Positions 7,097 to 14,485 of a stretch of 16,656 nucleotides of DNA are shown one piece after another. A program made the position numbers and the translations under genes. The stretch is from Candidatus Desantisbacteria bacterium CG1_02_38_46 (GTDB taxonomy: Bacteria; Desantisbacteria; UBA1551; UBA1559): contig MNUO01000050.1 of assembly GCA_001871015.1 (NCBI GenBank), positions 1 to 16,656 of the forward strand, given 5' to 3'. Within the stretch, counting starts at the first letter, position 1. Every line of letters starts with the position of its first letter. The notes beneath the pieces are model-generated. The model did no database searches. It worked only from the letters and a program-made list of their open reading frames with translations, and was not told the DNA's origin.

Positions 7097-7984
7097 ATGA
7101 AAGAAGTGGAGAAAAGACATGTCTGGGGCAGGCAGCATAAAGTTGTGGAGGAATTTTATAATGTCTTTGCTTTAGATAAAAATCATGTCTGGGCAGTGAC
7201 AGGAAAAATGTCAATAGGTGGAGAGGGAAGCAGTATTTACTTCTTTGATGGCTCTTCCTGGAAAAAACAATATGAAGCAGATGTAGAACTTTATCATATC
7301 TCTAGTCTGGATGCAAGCCATGCCTGGGCAGTGGGCGGAAGAATAATTCTTGGAGGTGAAGGTAATATTTACTTCTTTGATGGCTCTTCCTGGAAAAAAC
7401 AATATAGAGTTGAGCAAGCTCTTTTTGCTATTGCTGCTTTAGACGCAAATCATGTCTGGAGCGTTGGCTTTGGCACCGTCTATTTCTTTGATGGTTCTTC
7501 GTGGAAGAAACAATTCGAGGCTGATGAACTATTCAATACTGTTGCAGTACTTGATAAGAATCGTGCCTGGGCAGCAGGTGGAAAAGTAATTCTCAGAAGT
7601 GAAGGTAGTATCTACTTCTTTAATGGAACTTTGTGGAAAAAACAATATAGATTAGGCGAAAAAGTTGATGAAAGCTTCAATAAACTGTACGTGTTAGACG
7701 AAAATCATATTTGGGCAGTGGGCAGTGGTGGCGGAATTTATTTCTTTGACGGTTCTTCCTGGGAAAAAGAATATAAATTGCGTGAAGGTATTTTAGGCGT
7801 AGCTGGTGCAGATAAAAATCATGTTTGGGCGGTAGGTTTTGGCGGCGTTTATTTCTTTGACGGTTCTTCCTGGAAAAAACAATACAATCCAGGTGAAGCT
7901 CTTTGTGATATTGCTGTTCTGGATGCAGAAAATGCCTGGGCTGTTGGCAGAGATGGCGGGATTTATTATTTAAGCAAGAAATAA
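7097..7984 (+). CDS. Seven-repeat beta-propeller protein (295 aa)
   Basis: Seven imperfect repeats of about 37-45 residues carry the pattern LDxNHVWAVG...GGxYFFDGSSWKKQY. The YFFDGSSW-type strand occurs near residues 48, 92, 128, 173, 215 and 252, and the VWAVG-type strand seven times. The last repeat lacks the WKKQY strand, whereas the N terminus begins with VWGRQHKV, which resembles it. This suggests a seven-bladed propeller closed by the N-terminal strand. No signal peptide, membrane segment or enzymatic motif is seen, so it is a likely cytoplasmic binding scaffold. The repeats are similar in sequence style to bacterial 'photosystem II stability factor/Kelch-like' propellers, but no specific family is claimed. 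The start follows GGGGGTGA at 7085-7092. Gene order suggests co-transcription with the HEPN-MNT pair; function unknown. Confidence 0.75.
   Translation: MKEVEKRHVWGRQHKVVEEFYNVFALDKNHVWAVTGKMSIGGEGSSIYFFDGSSWKKQYEADVELYHISSLDASHAWAVGGRIILGGEGNIYFFDGSSWKKQYRVEQALFAIAALDANHVWSVGFGTVYFFDGSSWKKQFEADELFNTVAVLDKNRAWAAGGKVILRSEGSIYFFNGTLWKKQYRLGEKVDESFNKLYVLDENHIWAVGSGGGIYFFDGSSWEKEYKLREGILGVAGADKNHVWAVGFGGVYFFDGSSWKKQYNPGEALCDIAVLDAENAWAVGRDGGIYYLSKK
7234..7405 (+). repeat. 40-nt perfect direct repeat encoding adjacent propeller blades
   Basis: The 40 bases at 7234-7273 recur exactly at 7366-7405. Both encode the core of IYFFDGSSWKKQY in neighbouring blades, with identical codons. Later blades are more diverged at the DNA level, but blades 5 and 6 again share synonymous choices (gacggttcttcctgg). 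This points to recent serial duplication or gene conversion. Confidence 0.85.
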
Positions 7985-7994
7985 TCCGATATCT

Positions 7995-8090
7995 ACTCGT
8001 AGCGCAACGCTTCTACCCACCGCTGTTTTCTTTGAAAACATACACGGGGGTTTCTGCTTTGTGGGTTTTTCACTCGTAGCGCAACGCTTC
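7995..8090. repeat. 19-nt direct repeat duplicating the 3' end of macB
   Basis: The 19 bases at 7995-8013 are repeated exactly at 8072-8090. On the minus strand the second copy is the macB 3' end, encoding EALRYE and the first base of its stop; the first copy would also read EALRYE then TAG. The copies are 77 bases apart, and the 58 bases between them are non-coding. It could be a scar of a lost second permease gene or a small insertion. Confidence 0.8.
8016..8070 (+). terminator. Possible terminator after the propeller gene
   Basis: CCCAC (8016-8020) can pair with GTGGG (8061-8065), which is followed by five T. An inner hairpin GTTTTC-TTT-GAAAAC lies between. The outer stem is short and the loop long, so this is weak. 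Its position between the convergent propeller and macB genes fits a terminator. Confidence 0.3.
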
Positions 8091-9284
8091 AATCGGGTCC
8101 ATGTCTGCTGCCTTTCGCGCTGGATAGTAGCCGAAAAATATGCCGATACCAATCGCAAAGCCAAACGCAAGGATTATCGAGCCGGCAGAAATTGAAACAG
8201 CCCATTTTGCTATTGCAGAAATGAGGAAAGATATGGTAATACCTGTCCCGATACCTATAACCCCGCCCATAAAGCTCAGCATCATTGCTTCTATTATGAA
8301 TTGCAGCAGAACTTCAAATCTTTTTGCGCCCACAGCCATCCTGATGCCGATTTCCCTTGTGCGCTCAGTAACAGATACAAGCATTATGTTCATTATGCCG
8401 ATACCGCCAACAAGGAGGGACACTGATGCGACGCTTCCTAAAAGCATTGTCATTGTACCTGCCATGGCAGTGGCTGCTGCCACTATGTCAGCCATATTCC
8501 TTACATGGAAGTCGTCGTCTTTCCCGGGCATTATGTGATGACGCTGCCTGAGCAGGTCTGTAACTTGTTTCTTGACTTCTGGTATTGCATCCTGGCTTAC
8601 AGCTGAAATCTGGATACTATTGATAAAAGTAACTCCCATAAGTCTTTTCATCGCCGTTGTATAGGGCATCAGTATGGTGTCATCCTGATCTCCGCCCCAT
8701 TCCGACCCTTTTGTTTCAAGCACACCGACAACTTTGAACGGTATACGGTTTATTCTGATAGTTTTACCTGCGGGGTCCTCGCTCCCAAATAGATTTTCAA
8801 CAACTGTTTTGCCAAGAAGACAGACCTTTGCTGCGCACTGGATTTCCTGCTCGGTAAAAGGCGCGCCGCTTTCAACCTGCCAGCTCCTTAGCTCTAAAAA
8901 ATCAAGGTTTGTGCCCTGAAGCCTGGCTGACCAATTCTGGGTTTTGTATATCACCTGACTTGTAGTACTTACCATTGGAGCAACAAGAATAGCAGATGTC
9001 ACTTCTTTTTTAATGGCTTGGAAATCCCCTTCCATAAGAGAAGGACTTGTTCCAATTCCACCTCTTACCCCGTGCTTTGTGACGCTGCCTGGAAATACCT
9101 GAAGTACATTATTGCCAAGACTTGACATCCGGTCCTGGATGTCTTTTTTAGCCCCTGCCCCTACGCTGAGCATTGCTATGACAGCACCCACTCCTATTAT
9201 CACGCCAAGCATTGTCAGGATTGAACGCATCTTGTTCTGAATCAGGACCTTAGCCGACATTTCAACAGTGTTTGTTAAATCCAT
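8070..9284 (-). CDS. macB: MacB-like ABC transporter permease (404 aa)
   Basis: MacB periplasmic core domain plus FtsX-type permease. The layout is: N-terminal helix 21-43 (SILTMLGVIIGVGAVIAML), a periplasmic domain to about 270, then three C-terminal membrane helices around 275-305, 325-355 and 368-387. The conserved cytosolic coupling stretch ERTREIGIRMAVGA is at 307-320, and the ending ARKAADMDPIEALRYE is typical of the family. The ATPase is a separate gene in the same operon, as in LolCDE/MacB-like split systems. The protein would carry mechanical force to the MacA-TolC conduit for export from the periplasm. The start lies 13 bases after the macA stop. The gene is intact although its adaptor gene is broken. 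Substrate unknown. Confidence 0.9.
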   Translation of the reverse strand: MDLTNTVEMSAKVLIQNKMRSILTMLGVIIGVGAVIAMLSVGAGAKKDIQDRMSSLGNNVLQVFPGSVTKHGVRGGIGTSPSLMEGDFQAIKKEVTSAILVAPMVSTTSQVIYKTQNWSARLQGTNLDFLELRSWQVESGAPFTEQEIQCAAKVCLLGKTVVENLFGSEDPAGKTIRINRIPFKVVGVLETKGSEWGGDQDDTILMPYTTAMKRLMGVTFINSIQISAVSQDAIPEVKKQVTDLLRQRHHIMPGKDDDFHVRNMADIVAAATAMAGTMTMLLGSVASVSLLVGGIGIMNIMLVSVTERTREIGIRMAVGAKRFEVLLQFIIEAMMLSFMGGVIGIGTGITISFLISAIAKWAVSISAGSIILAFGFAIGIGIFFGYYPARKAADMDPIEALRYE

Positions 9285-9297
9285 TTAGTTCCTTTTT

Positions 9298-10498
9298 TTA
9301 GTGCCGTATTCTGACACCGCCCATGCCTAAGGGTGTTGCCTGGCGGGCCGGAGTTGTACCAGATGAATTAAGCCCGACTACCACTTCGCTGCCTTCTGCA
9401 ATTTCTATAGATTCTGCTTCAGTCCACTGACCGTCGCTTATGCCTGTTTTGATTCTGACAGGTCGTAATTTATTGCCTTCAAGTATCCATATGGTACTAA
9501 AATTCTGCAGAATCCTCTTCTGGGCAAAACGCCTTGACGCCTCCTGCGTGTACGAATCAGGGCGGCGTCTTTGAGACTGCAGTTGTTGTAGCGCTGGCGC
9601 AGGTGGTTTGAAACGCAATGCTGCATTAGAAACCTTCAGGACATTGCTACTACGCTCTGTAATGATGTTTATGTTTGCAGTCATTCCGGGTTTAAGCAGC
9701 AGTTTGTCATTGCGAACCTTTATTATAACGATATAGGTCACAACCTTCTGCACTATTTGTGGCTCAAGGCGTACCTGGCGGACCTTGCCGCTGAAGTTCT
9801 CATCCGGAAAAGCATCTACAGTAAAAATCGCTTGCTGACCATTCTTTACTTTTCCTATGTCGCCTTCATCTATATTTGCCTCAATCTGCATTTCTGCAAG
9901 ACCCCTGGCGATGGTAAAAAGGGTGGGCGCGGAAAAACTTGCGGCAACAGTCTGCCCTGCATTTACATTCCTGGATATGACAATACCGTCAATTGGAGAA
10001 ACAATCGTTGTATTTTTAAGATCTGTCATAGCAAGGTCATAGGATGCCTGTGCCTGTTTCAGATTTATAAGGGCATTATCATATGCAGTTTGCGAGGAAT
10101 CTTTTTCACTCTGGGCAATAAGATTTTTGGAAAAAAGTTCTGTGTTGCGGTCCAGTGTGCGCTTTGTATCTGCCACTGCAATCTTTGCTTTCATCAGGTT
10201 TGCTTCTGCCTGGTCAAGTTTTGATTTGACCGAAGAAGGGTCTATCTGAGCAATGGCATCTCCCTTTTTTACAAACGAAAATATCCTGTATGATACCAGA
10301 AACCTGGCTGCCCACATCTACAGAGGTTACTGCATTAACTGTGCCGGCGGCTGAAATCATTGAAATTATATCCCCGCGTTCAACTTTTACAGTTTTGTAA
10401 TTTGGGGATTTTGCCTTTTTTGGAACAAAAAATATCCATACACAAACTGCAATAATAATTCCCGAAACAATCCACCATATTTTAATTTTTTTCTTCAT
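9298..10498 (-). pseudogene. macA: MacA/HlyD-type periplasmic adaptor, disrupted frame
   Basis: Two overlapping frames form one adaptor. Frame A (10498-10214) gives a membrane anchor (residues 8-25) and the first half of the lipoyl domain, ending VDVGSQVSGIIQDIF before it goes out of register. The other frame (read from about 10275 to 9298) resumes with FVKKGDAIAQIDPS, followed by a coiled-coil hairpin, the second lipoyl half (NTTIVSPIDGIVISRNVNAGQTV), the beta-barrel and membrane-proximal domains. The switch lies at 10262-10283, next to a run of six A on the minus strand. Related adaptors have about five more residues at this point, so a deletion of about 14 nt is one explanation. Alternatively one extra A arose in the run; removing it would restore a protein a few residues short. 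The start overlaps the TolC-gene stop by 4 bases. The 339-residue downstream frame begins at an ATG in the wrong register and is not a real start. Confidence 0.85.
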
Positions 10499-11718
10499 TT
10501 TACTATCCCTACCCCCATTGATTTTTTTATCTTCGCAACAGCTATTGCATAATCATAGATGGACTGAGTGAAATTCACCTGTGCGCTCTTCAATAAAACT
10601 CTGGCATCAGCCAACTCAATCATGGAACTTACTCCACTTATATATCTTCCCTCAGCAAGAAGGAGATTTTCCTGCGCCTGGATAAGCGATTTCTTCGCAA
10701 CCTCAATACTCTCCTGTAATTCTTTTATTGAAAGGTAAATCTGTTCAATTTCATAACCTACCGAAGATTCAATCTCCTCTTTTTTTATAATCTCCGAACT
10801 CAGGTTTTCTTTTGCACTCTTTATGTCAAGCCATTTGGAAAATCCATTGAAAACAGGAACAGAAAAGTTCAGACCTGCTCCCCACGACCAGGTATTTTGC
10901 AACGGGAATTCTTGTCCGCAATAAGCCAGATTTGTCCTTGCTGAAAGTGAGAGGTTGTAAAAGTTACGAGCAGAATCTAAATTAATCTGTGCTATTTTTA
11001 AATTAGACCCCTGTTGTTTAAGGTCTACTCTGAAACTGAATGCAGTTTTCATACATTGTTCAAGGCTTATGTCAAATGAACTTGTTTCAACTCTGTCCTC
11101 AACTTCGAAATATTCCTGGGGCTTCAAACCGATTGCGTTAATCAGTTCAAGTCTTGCAAGTTTAAGTGAGTTTTGTGCTTTGAGGTCTGCAAGTTGTGTA
11201 TTTGCAACGTCTACTTCTGCCCGTGTCACATCTATGCGCGGTTTTGTTCCGACTTCATAAAAACCCTTTGCTCGGAATAAATATTGCTGTGCCTTTTTAA
11301 GAGATTCTGAATTCAGTTCCTTAATATGCTTTGCTTTCAGGTACGAATAATAGGTCTGGGTTACATTATATATTATTTCCTGCTTCTTTGCTTCGAAAGA
11401 AGCAAGGGAAATGGCATTGCTTTCTTTTGCCTTAAGTGTTTCTCTGCGGGACCTTCCAAAATCATAGATATACTGTTCTAATGAAAGAAATGCTGAGTAA
11501 TTATTATCCGGGTCAGAACTGTTTGAACCTGCATAGGCTTTTTTCAGCGTCCAATCAGCTGATATCATGTTATGCTGTACAATCCTGAAGCCAGGCTTAT
11601 GTTCAAAAGCAAGTTTAATGCACTGTTCAAGCGATAATGTTTCTCCGCCAGCACAAACATTACCGTTAAAATAATATAAAAATGAAAAAATTATTAATAC
11701 GCTATATATTATCTTCAT
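10495..11718 (-). CDS. TolC-family outer-membrane efflux channel (407 aa)
   Basis: An outer-membrane efflux protein with a signal peptide (MKIIYSVLIIFSFLYYFNGNVCAGG) followed by the two internally repeated helical halves of the TolC fold. The LSLEQCIKLAFEHKP motif that opens half one recurs as ISLEQCMKTAFSFR near residue 220. YDFGRSRRETL and PVFNGFSKWLDIKSAKENL are the strand-to-helix turns. GVSSMIELADARVLL and the preceding EGRYISG are typical C-terminal motifs. It is somewhat shorter than E. coli TolC, mainly in the first barrel loop. The ATG at 11718 is chosen over the upstream ATG at 11757 because AGGGG lies 7 bases before it and the signal peptide then begins at residue 1. It overlaps the ABC-ATPase gene by 17 bases. 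It should form the exit duct of the pump. Confidence 0.9.
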   Translation of the reverse strand: MKIIYSVLIIFSFLYYFNGNVCAGGETLSLEQCIKLAFEHKPGFRIVQHNMISADWTLKKAYAGSNSSDPDNNYSAFLSLEQYIYDFGRSRRETLKAKESNAISLASFEAKKQEIIYNVTQTYYSYLKAKHIKELNSESLKKAQQYLFRAKGFYEVGTKPRIDVTRAEVDVANTQLADLKAQNSLKLARLELINAIGLKPQEYFEVEDRVETSSFDISLEQCMKTAFSFRVDLKQQGSNLKIAQINLDSARNFYNLSLSARTNLAYCGQEFPLQNTWSWGAGLNFSVPVFNGFSKWLDIKSAKENLSSEIIKKEEIESSVGYEIEQIYLSIKELQESIEVAKKSLIQAQENLLLAEGRYISGVSSMIELADARVLLKSAQVNFTQSIYDYAIAVAKIKKSMGVGIVK

Positions 11719-12421
11719 TATTACCCCTAACTTTAACTTCCTCTGTAATTTCGCCATCTTTTAGAATTACTATTCTTTCGGCATGCTCAGCAACTGCCCT
11801 GTCATGAGTGACTGTAACTATGGTATGCCCTTGTTCGTGGAGTTTTTTCAGGATTGCAATTATTTCCACTCCTGACTTGCTGTCTAAATTTCCCGTGGGC
11901 TCATCTGCAAGTATAATTGCCGGATTGTTTATAAGTGCTCTGGCAATGGCTACCCTTTGCTGCTGACCACCAGATAATTCAGCAGGGTGATGCTTTATCC
12001 GGTCACCGAGACCTACTCTTTCAAGTGCAGCAAGAGCCCTTTTCTGCCTTCCCTTTTTTTCCACATCACAGTATAAGAGGGGTAACTCTACATTTTCAAT
12101 TGCATTCATTCTTGGAAGAAGATTAAACATCTGGAATATAAACCCGATTTTTTTGTTTCTTATCTCTGCCAGTTCGTCTCTTTCCATTATGCTAACATCA
12201 GTCCCGTCAAGAAAAATTTTTCCTTCTGTTGGTCTATCAAGACAACCAATAATATGCATAAGCGTGGATTTTCCTGAACCGGATGCTCCCATTATGGAAA
12301 TAAATCCTCCCTTTTTTACAGAGATGGACACTCCATTGAGGGCGCGCACTTCAACATCTCCGAGTTTGTAAATTTTAATTAGATTATTTGTTCCAATAAT
12401 AAAATTTGTTTCTTTATTCAT
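11702..12421 (-). CDS. MacB/LolD-type ABC transporter ATPase (239 aa)
   Basis: A complete ABC ATPase: Walker A GASGSGKS (45-52), Q-loop FIFQMFNLLP (Gln97), signature LSGGQQQRVAIARAL (149-163), Walker B IILADEPTGNLD (169-180) and H-loop THD (His206). The sequence style (VEVRALNGVS, FNLLPRMNAIENVELPLLY) is that of the MacB/LolD/FtsE subgroup that works with FtsX-type permeases, in line with the macB permease gene downstream. It lies 9 bases after the Spy-like gene and overlaps the TolC gene. It supplies ATP-driven power to the tripartite pump on the cytoplasmic side of the inner membrane. Confidence 0.92.
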   Translation of the reverse strand: MNKETNFIIGTNNLIKIYKLGDVEVRALNGVSISVKKGGFISIMGASGSGKSTLMHIIGCLDRPTEGKIFLDGTDVSIMERDELAEIRNKKIGFIFQMFNLLPRMNAIENVELPLLYCDVEKKGRQKRALAALERVGLGDRIKHHPAELSGGQQQRVAIARALINNPAIILADEPTGNLDSKSGVEIIAILKKLHEQGHTIVTVTHDRAVAEHAERIVILKDGEITEEVKVRGNNEDNI

Positions 12422-12430
12422 CTGGTTAGA

Positions 12431-12943
12431 TTACCTGCCGAACTTCCTGGGTCCATGCATGCGTGGTCCTGTGAAGGTGTCCCCCCAGAAAAATTTTGAT
12501 TCAATTTTTTCAAAGGACTTATTCATTTTTTCTGCCTGCTCCGGGGTCAGCACATTTCTTATTCTTACAATATTGTCCAGAGACATGCCTTCAATCTGCA
12601 TCTGCAAAGAAGACATTTCCTTAAGGAGATTCTGCTTTTTCTTCTCGTCAATTTTCCCGCTTTTCGCCATTACAAACAACTCTTTTCTTTTTTCGTTCAG
12701 GTTTTTTCTCAAGGGGAAAATGTTTTTTTGCATTTCTTCCTGAAATTTAACGATTTTCTCACTCTGCTCTTTTGCCAAGCCAATCTTTCTGTGGAACGGG
12801 GATGTATGCATGCGACCCATAACCCCTGGACCTCTTCTCCAGAACCTTTTTGCCATTGCCCCGCGGTATAAAACTATTGATGCCACTCCAATATTAATCG
12901 CCAGAGAAACAACAAGCACTATTGCCACTATTTTTGATTTCAT
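12431..12943 (-). CDS. Spy/ZraP/CnrR-like periplasmic sensor or chaperone (170 aa)
   Basis: An N-terminal membrane anchor or uncleaved signal (residues 5-27, with no obvious signal-peptidase site) is followed by a helical periplasmic domain. That domain carries an LTxxQ-type motif, LTPEQAEKM (132-140), and a related first copy, GLAKEQSEKI (55-64), as in the Spy/CpxP/ZraP and CnrR 'heavy-metal resist' families. His46, His51 and His163 lie outside the coiled part and could be metal ligands; this is speculation. The ATG directly follows the anti-sigma stop (TAA-ATG), so the two are co-translated. In the Cnr system of cobalt/nickel resistance an analogous sensor controls an ECF sigma factor through its anti-sigma partner, and the same three-component logic is plausible here. 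Confidence 0.75.
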   Translation of the reverse strand: MKSKIVAIVLVVSLAINIGVASIVLYRGAMAKRFWRRGPGVMGRMHTSPFHRKIGLAKEQSEKIVKFQEEMQKNIFPLRKNLNEKRKELFVMAKSGKIDEKKKQNLLKEMSSLQMQIEGMSLDNIVRIRNVLTPEQAEKMNKSFEKIESKFFWGDTFTGPRMHGPRKFGR

Positions 12944-13411
12944 TTAAGCACCCCCTAATATTTCATTGTGGAAATCGCCAAGCGAACCATCAGGAATGTC
13001 TTCGAATACACCAAGATTGAATGATGATTTCGCTTCTTCTAAGGATAATTCAGAATTGGTCGCCTGGGTCCAGTAAGTTTCCCCCAGGAAAATGCCTGTC
13101 AGGGCTGAAAAAATTATTATAATTGAAAATAAGCTGATACCAAGAAAAGCAGGTTTCAGATTCAAAGGGAAAAAAACAGGGCTTTCTTTTTTGCCCTGTA
13201 TGATTTTTTCTCTCACTCCTGCAAAGAAATAAGGTGAAACTCTTAGAGTTTGGCTAACAGGCAAATTTTTCATTGTTTCACTCATAAACTCCATTTCTTT
13301 GCGGCATTTTGCACAGGCATTTATATGAACAAGCAAGTCCTCTGCTGCAACTCCCCTCATCTCACTATCTATATATAACGAAATCATTTTTTTCGCCTTC
13401 TGGCAGCGCAT
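12944..13411 (-). CDS. Zinc-finger (ZAS) membrane anti-sigma factor (155 aa)
   Basis: The N-terminal cytoplasmic anti-sigma zinc finger shows Cys3, then His29-x3-Cys33-x2-Cys36 (VHINACAKCRKEM). A single membrane helix follows at about residues 86-108 (FLGISLFSIIIIFSALTGIFLG), then a periplasmic tail of about 45 residues. This is the usual layout of a transmembrane anti-sigma factor that holds its ECF sigma factor inactive until an envelope signal. The ATG at 13411 follows a near-ideal AAGGAGG at spacing 6 and is preferred over the ATG at 13438, which would add nine residues. It lies 49 bases after the sigma gene and abuts the Spy-like gene. Confidence 0.85.
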   Translation of the reverse strand: MRCQKAKKMISLYIDSEMRGVAAEDLLVHINACAKCRKEMEFMSETMKNLPVSQTLRVSPYFFAGVREKIIQGKKESPVFFPLNLKPAFLGISLFSIIIIFSALTGIFLGETYWTQATNSELSLEEAKSSFNLGVFEDIPDGSLGDFHNEILGGA

Positions 13412-13460
13412 TATAACCTCCTTAATATAATTAGACAAAATATTTTATAGAAACTTGCGG

Positions 13461-14045
13461 TCAGAGTTCACCTTTTTCTCTGAATGGAAGGAGAAATTTC
13501 TTAAGATTTTGCTTGGCTCTGAACAGAAGGGATTCAATTGCAGGAATTGACAGGTTCATAATCTCTGATATCCTGGCATAGGAATGGTTCTCGTATTTCG
13601 AAAGTATAAAAGCTGTTTTTTGTGTGGGTGGAAGTGAGTCAACCGCATTTTTTATCAGTAAGGCTTGCCTGTTTTTTGCCATTGCAAAATCAGGTTGCAA
13701 ATCTATTGGCGCAGCGATGTCCTTTTTTATTTTGCCATCAGGCAGAAATATTCCTTTATCCAGAGACACTGTTTTCAACTTCTTCTTTCTCAGATGGTTT
13801 ATACTCAGATTGATTGCGATACGATACAGCCATGTGGACAATTTTGAATTACCCTTGAAGGACTTTGCCTGACTCCACACCTTTACAAAAACATCCTGTG
13901 CAATCTCTTCGGCTTCGGATGAGGAATTGATATGCCTGTAAATTAAATTCAGAACCTTGTTCTGATAGCGCAGAACCATTTCTTCAAACGCTATTTCGTC
14001 TCCTGTGGCAATTTTTTTTATAAGAATTTCATCGGTTTCCTGCAT
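13461..14045 (-). CDS. ECF-type RNA polymerase sigma factor (194 aa)
   Basis: A compact sigma factor with region 2 at about residues 20-90 (FEEMVLRYQNKVLNLIYRHI, then AEEIAQDVFVKVW and STWLYRIAINLSINHLRK) and region 4 at about 130-185 (LPPTQKTAFILSKYENHSYARISEIMNLS, then AIESLLFRAKQNLKK). Regions 1.1, 3 and a group-1 extension are absent, as in ECF sigma factors. It heads a seven-gene operon with its anti-sigma factor and an efflux pump, so it probably activates its own operon. No good ECF-type promoter is visible upstream, and the ATG lacks a clear Shine-Dalgarno sequence. Confidence 0.92.
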   Translation of the reverse strand: MQETDEILIKKIATGDEIAFEEMVLRYQNKVLNLIYRHINSSSEAEEIAQDVFVKVWSQAKSFKGNSKLSTWLYRIAINLSINHLRKKKLKTVSLDKGIFLPDGKIKKDIAAPIDLQPDFAMAKNRQALLIKNAVDSLPPTQKTAFILSKYENHSYARISEIMNLSIPAIESLLFRAKQNLKKFLLPFREKGEL

Positions 14046-14075
14046 AGATTAAATTTGGGACAGCACCCGTTTTTA

Positions 14076-14105
14076 TTTATATTGAATTAAGTATTGCGTC
14101 TCCAA
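14076..14105 (-). promoter_or_regulatory. Weak promoter candidate upstream of the ECF sigma gene
   Basis: On the minus strand, TTGGAG (14105-14100), 18 bases, TATAAA (14081-14076). The -35 is poor. No hairpin with a T-run separates this gene from the RelE toxin gene (stop at 14117), so read-through from the toxin-antitoxin promoter is equally possible. GGGTGCTGTCCC (14068-14057) occupies the place where a ribosome binding site would be expected. Confidence 0.3.
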
Positions 14106-14116
14106 AATTTATTCTT

Positions 14117-14485
14117 TTATTTCTTATAATATTTTATAATCCTTCCTCTGTCTTCATTTTCTTTGTCACCTTTATAATAAATTTCTATGAATTCGATTTT
14201 ATCTTCATTTTCATAATGGGCATATATTACTCTTATTCCTGACTGTGCACCATCCCTTAGGCATCGACAAGCAAATTTTTTAGCTTTATAGATTTTTGGA
14301 TATTCAATTTTTAAATCCGGTATTTGGAAAATTCCCTTGTTGTCAATTTTTAATTTATGATAAAGATTTAATTGTTTTTCAATAAATATTTTTAAGTCGC
14401 CTTCAAGTGTGTTAAATCTTTTTGTGAGTTTTTTCAGGTCTTTCTTGAACTCCGACAGATGGGAAACTTGACTAAATATTTTCAT
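14117..14485 (-). CDS. RelE/ParE-superfamily toxin (122 aa)
   Basis: A small basic protein whose C-terminal half carries the RelE-fold signature: FACRCLRDGAQSGIRVIYAHY (71-91), then KIEFIEIYYKGDKENEDRGRIIKYYKK (96-122). This corresponds to the central strands and C-terminal strand/helix of RelE-like endoribonucleases. Candidate functional residues are Arg74, Arg77, Arg85 and Tyr103-Tyr104, but catalysis is not provable from sequence. The gene overlaps the 3' end of the XRE-Panacea gene by 14 bases, the arrangement of a type II toxin-antitoxin pair with the antitoxin first. AAGGG about 7 bases upstream of the ATG serves as ribosome binding site. Confidence 0.8.
   Translation of the reverse strand: MKIFSQVSHLSEFKKDLKKLTKRFNTLEGDLKIFIEKQLNLYHKLKIDNKGIFQIPDLKIEYPKIYKAKKFACRCLRDGAQSGIRVIYAHYENEDKIEFIEIYYKGDKENEDRGRIIKYYKK

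Noticed and set aside
7234-7900. Regular repeats resembling a CRISPR array or tandem satellite
   Set aside because: The repeats lie in frame within one coding sequence, at blade-length spacing, and encode a conserved protein motif.
7970-8170. Minus-strand frame of 66 codons over the macB 3' end
   Set aside because: It overlaps macB in another frame, lacks a ribosome binding site and shows no family features; it exists because of the direct repeat there.
10255-10290. Programmed -1 frameshift in macA at A-AAA-AAG
   Set aside because: The register needed is +1 (or -2) relative to the upstream frame, so a -1 shift would not join the halves.
9298-10317. Complete adaptor gene starting at ATG 10317
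   Set aside because: Its first residues (MWAARFLVSYRIFS) are an out-of-register translation of the VGSQVSGIIQDIF region, and no anchor or signal is present.
12459-12743. Plus-strand frame of 94 codons opposite the Spy-like gene
   Set aside because: It is antisense to a well-supported gene, with composition typical of a shadow frame and no ribosome binding site.
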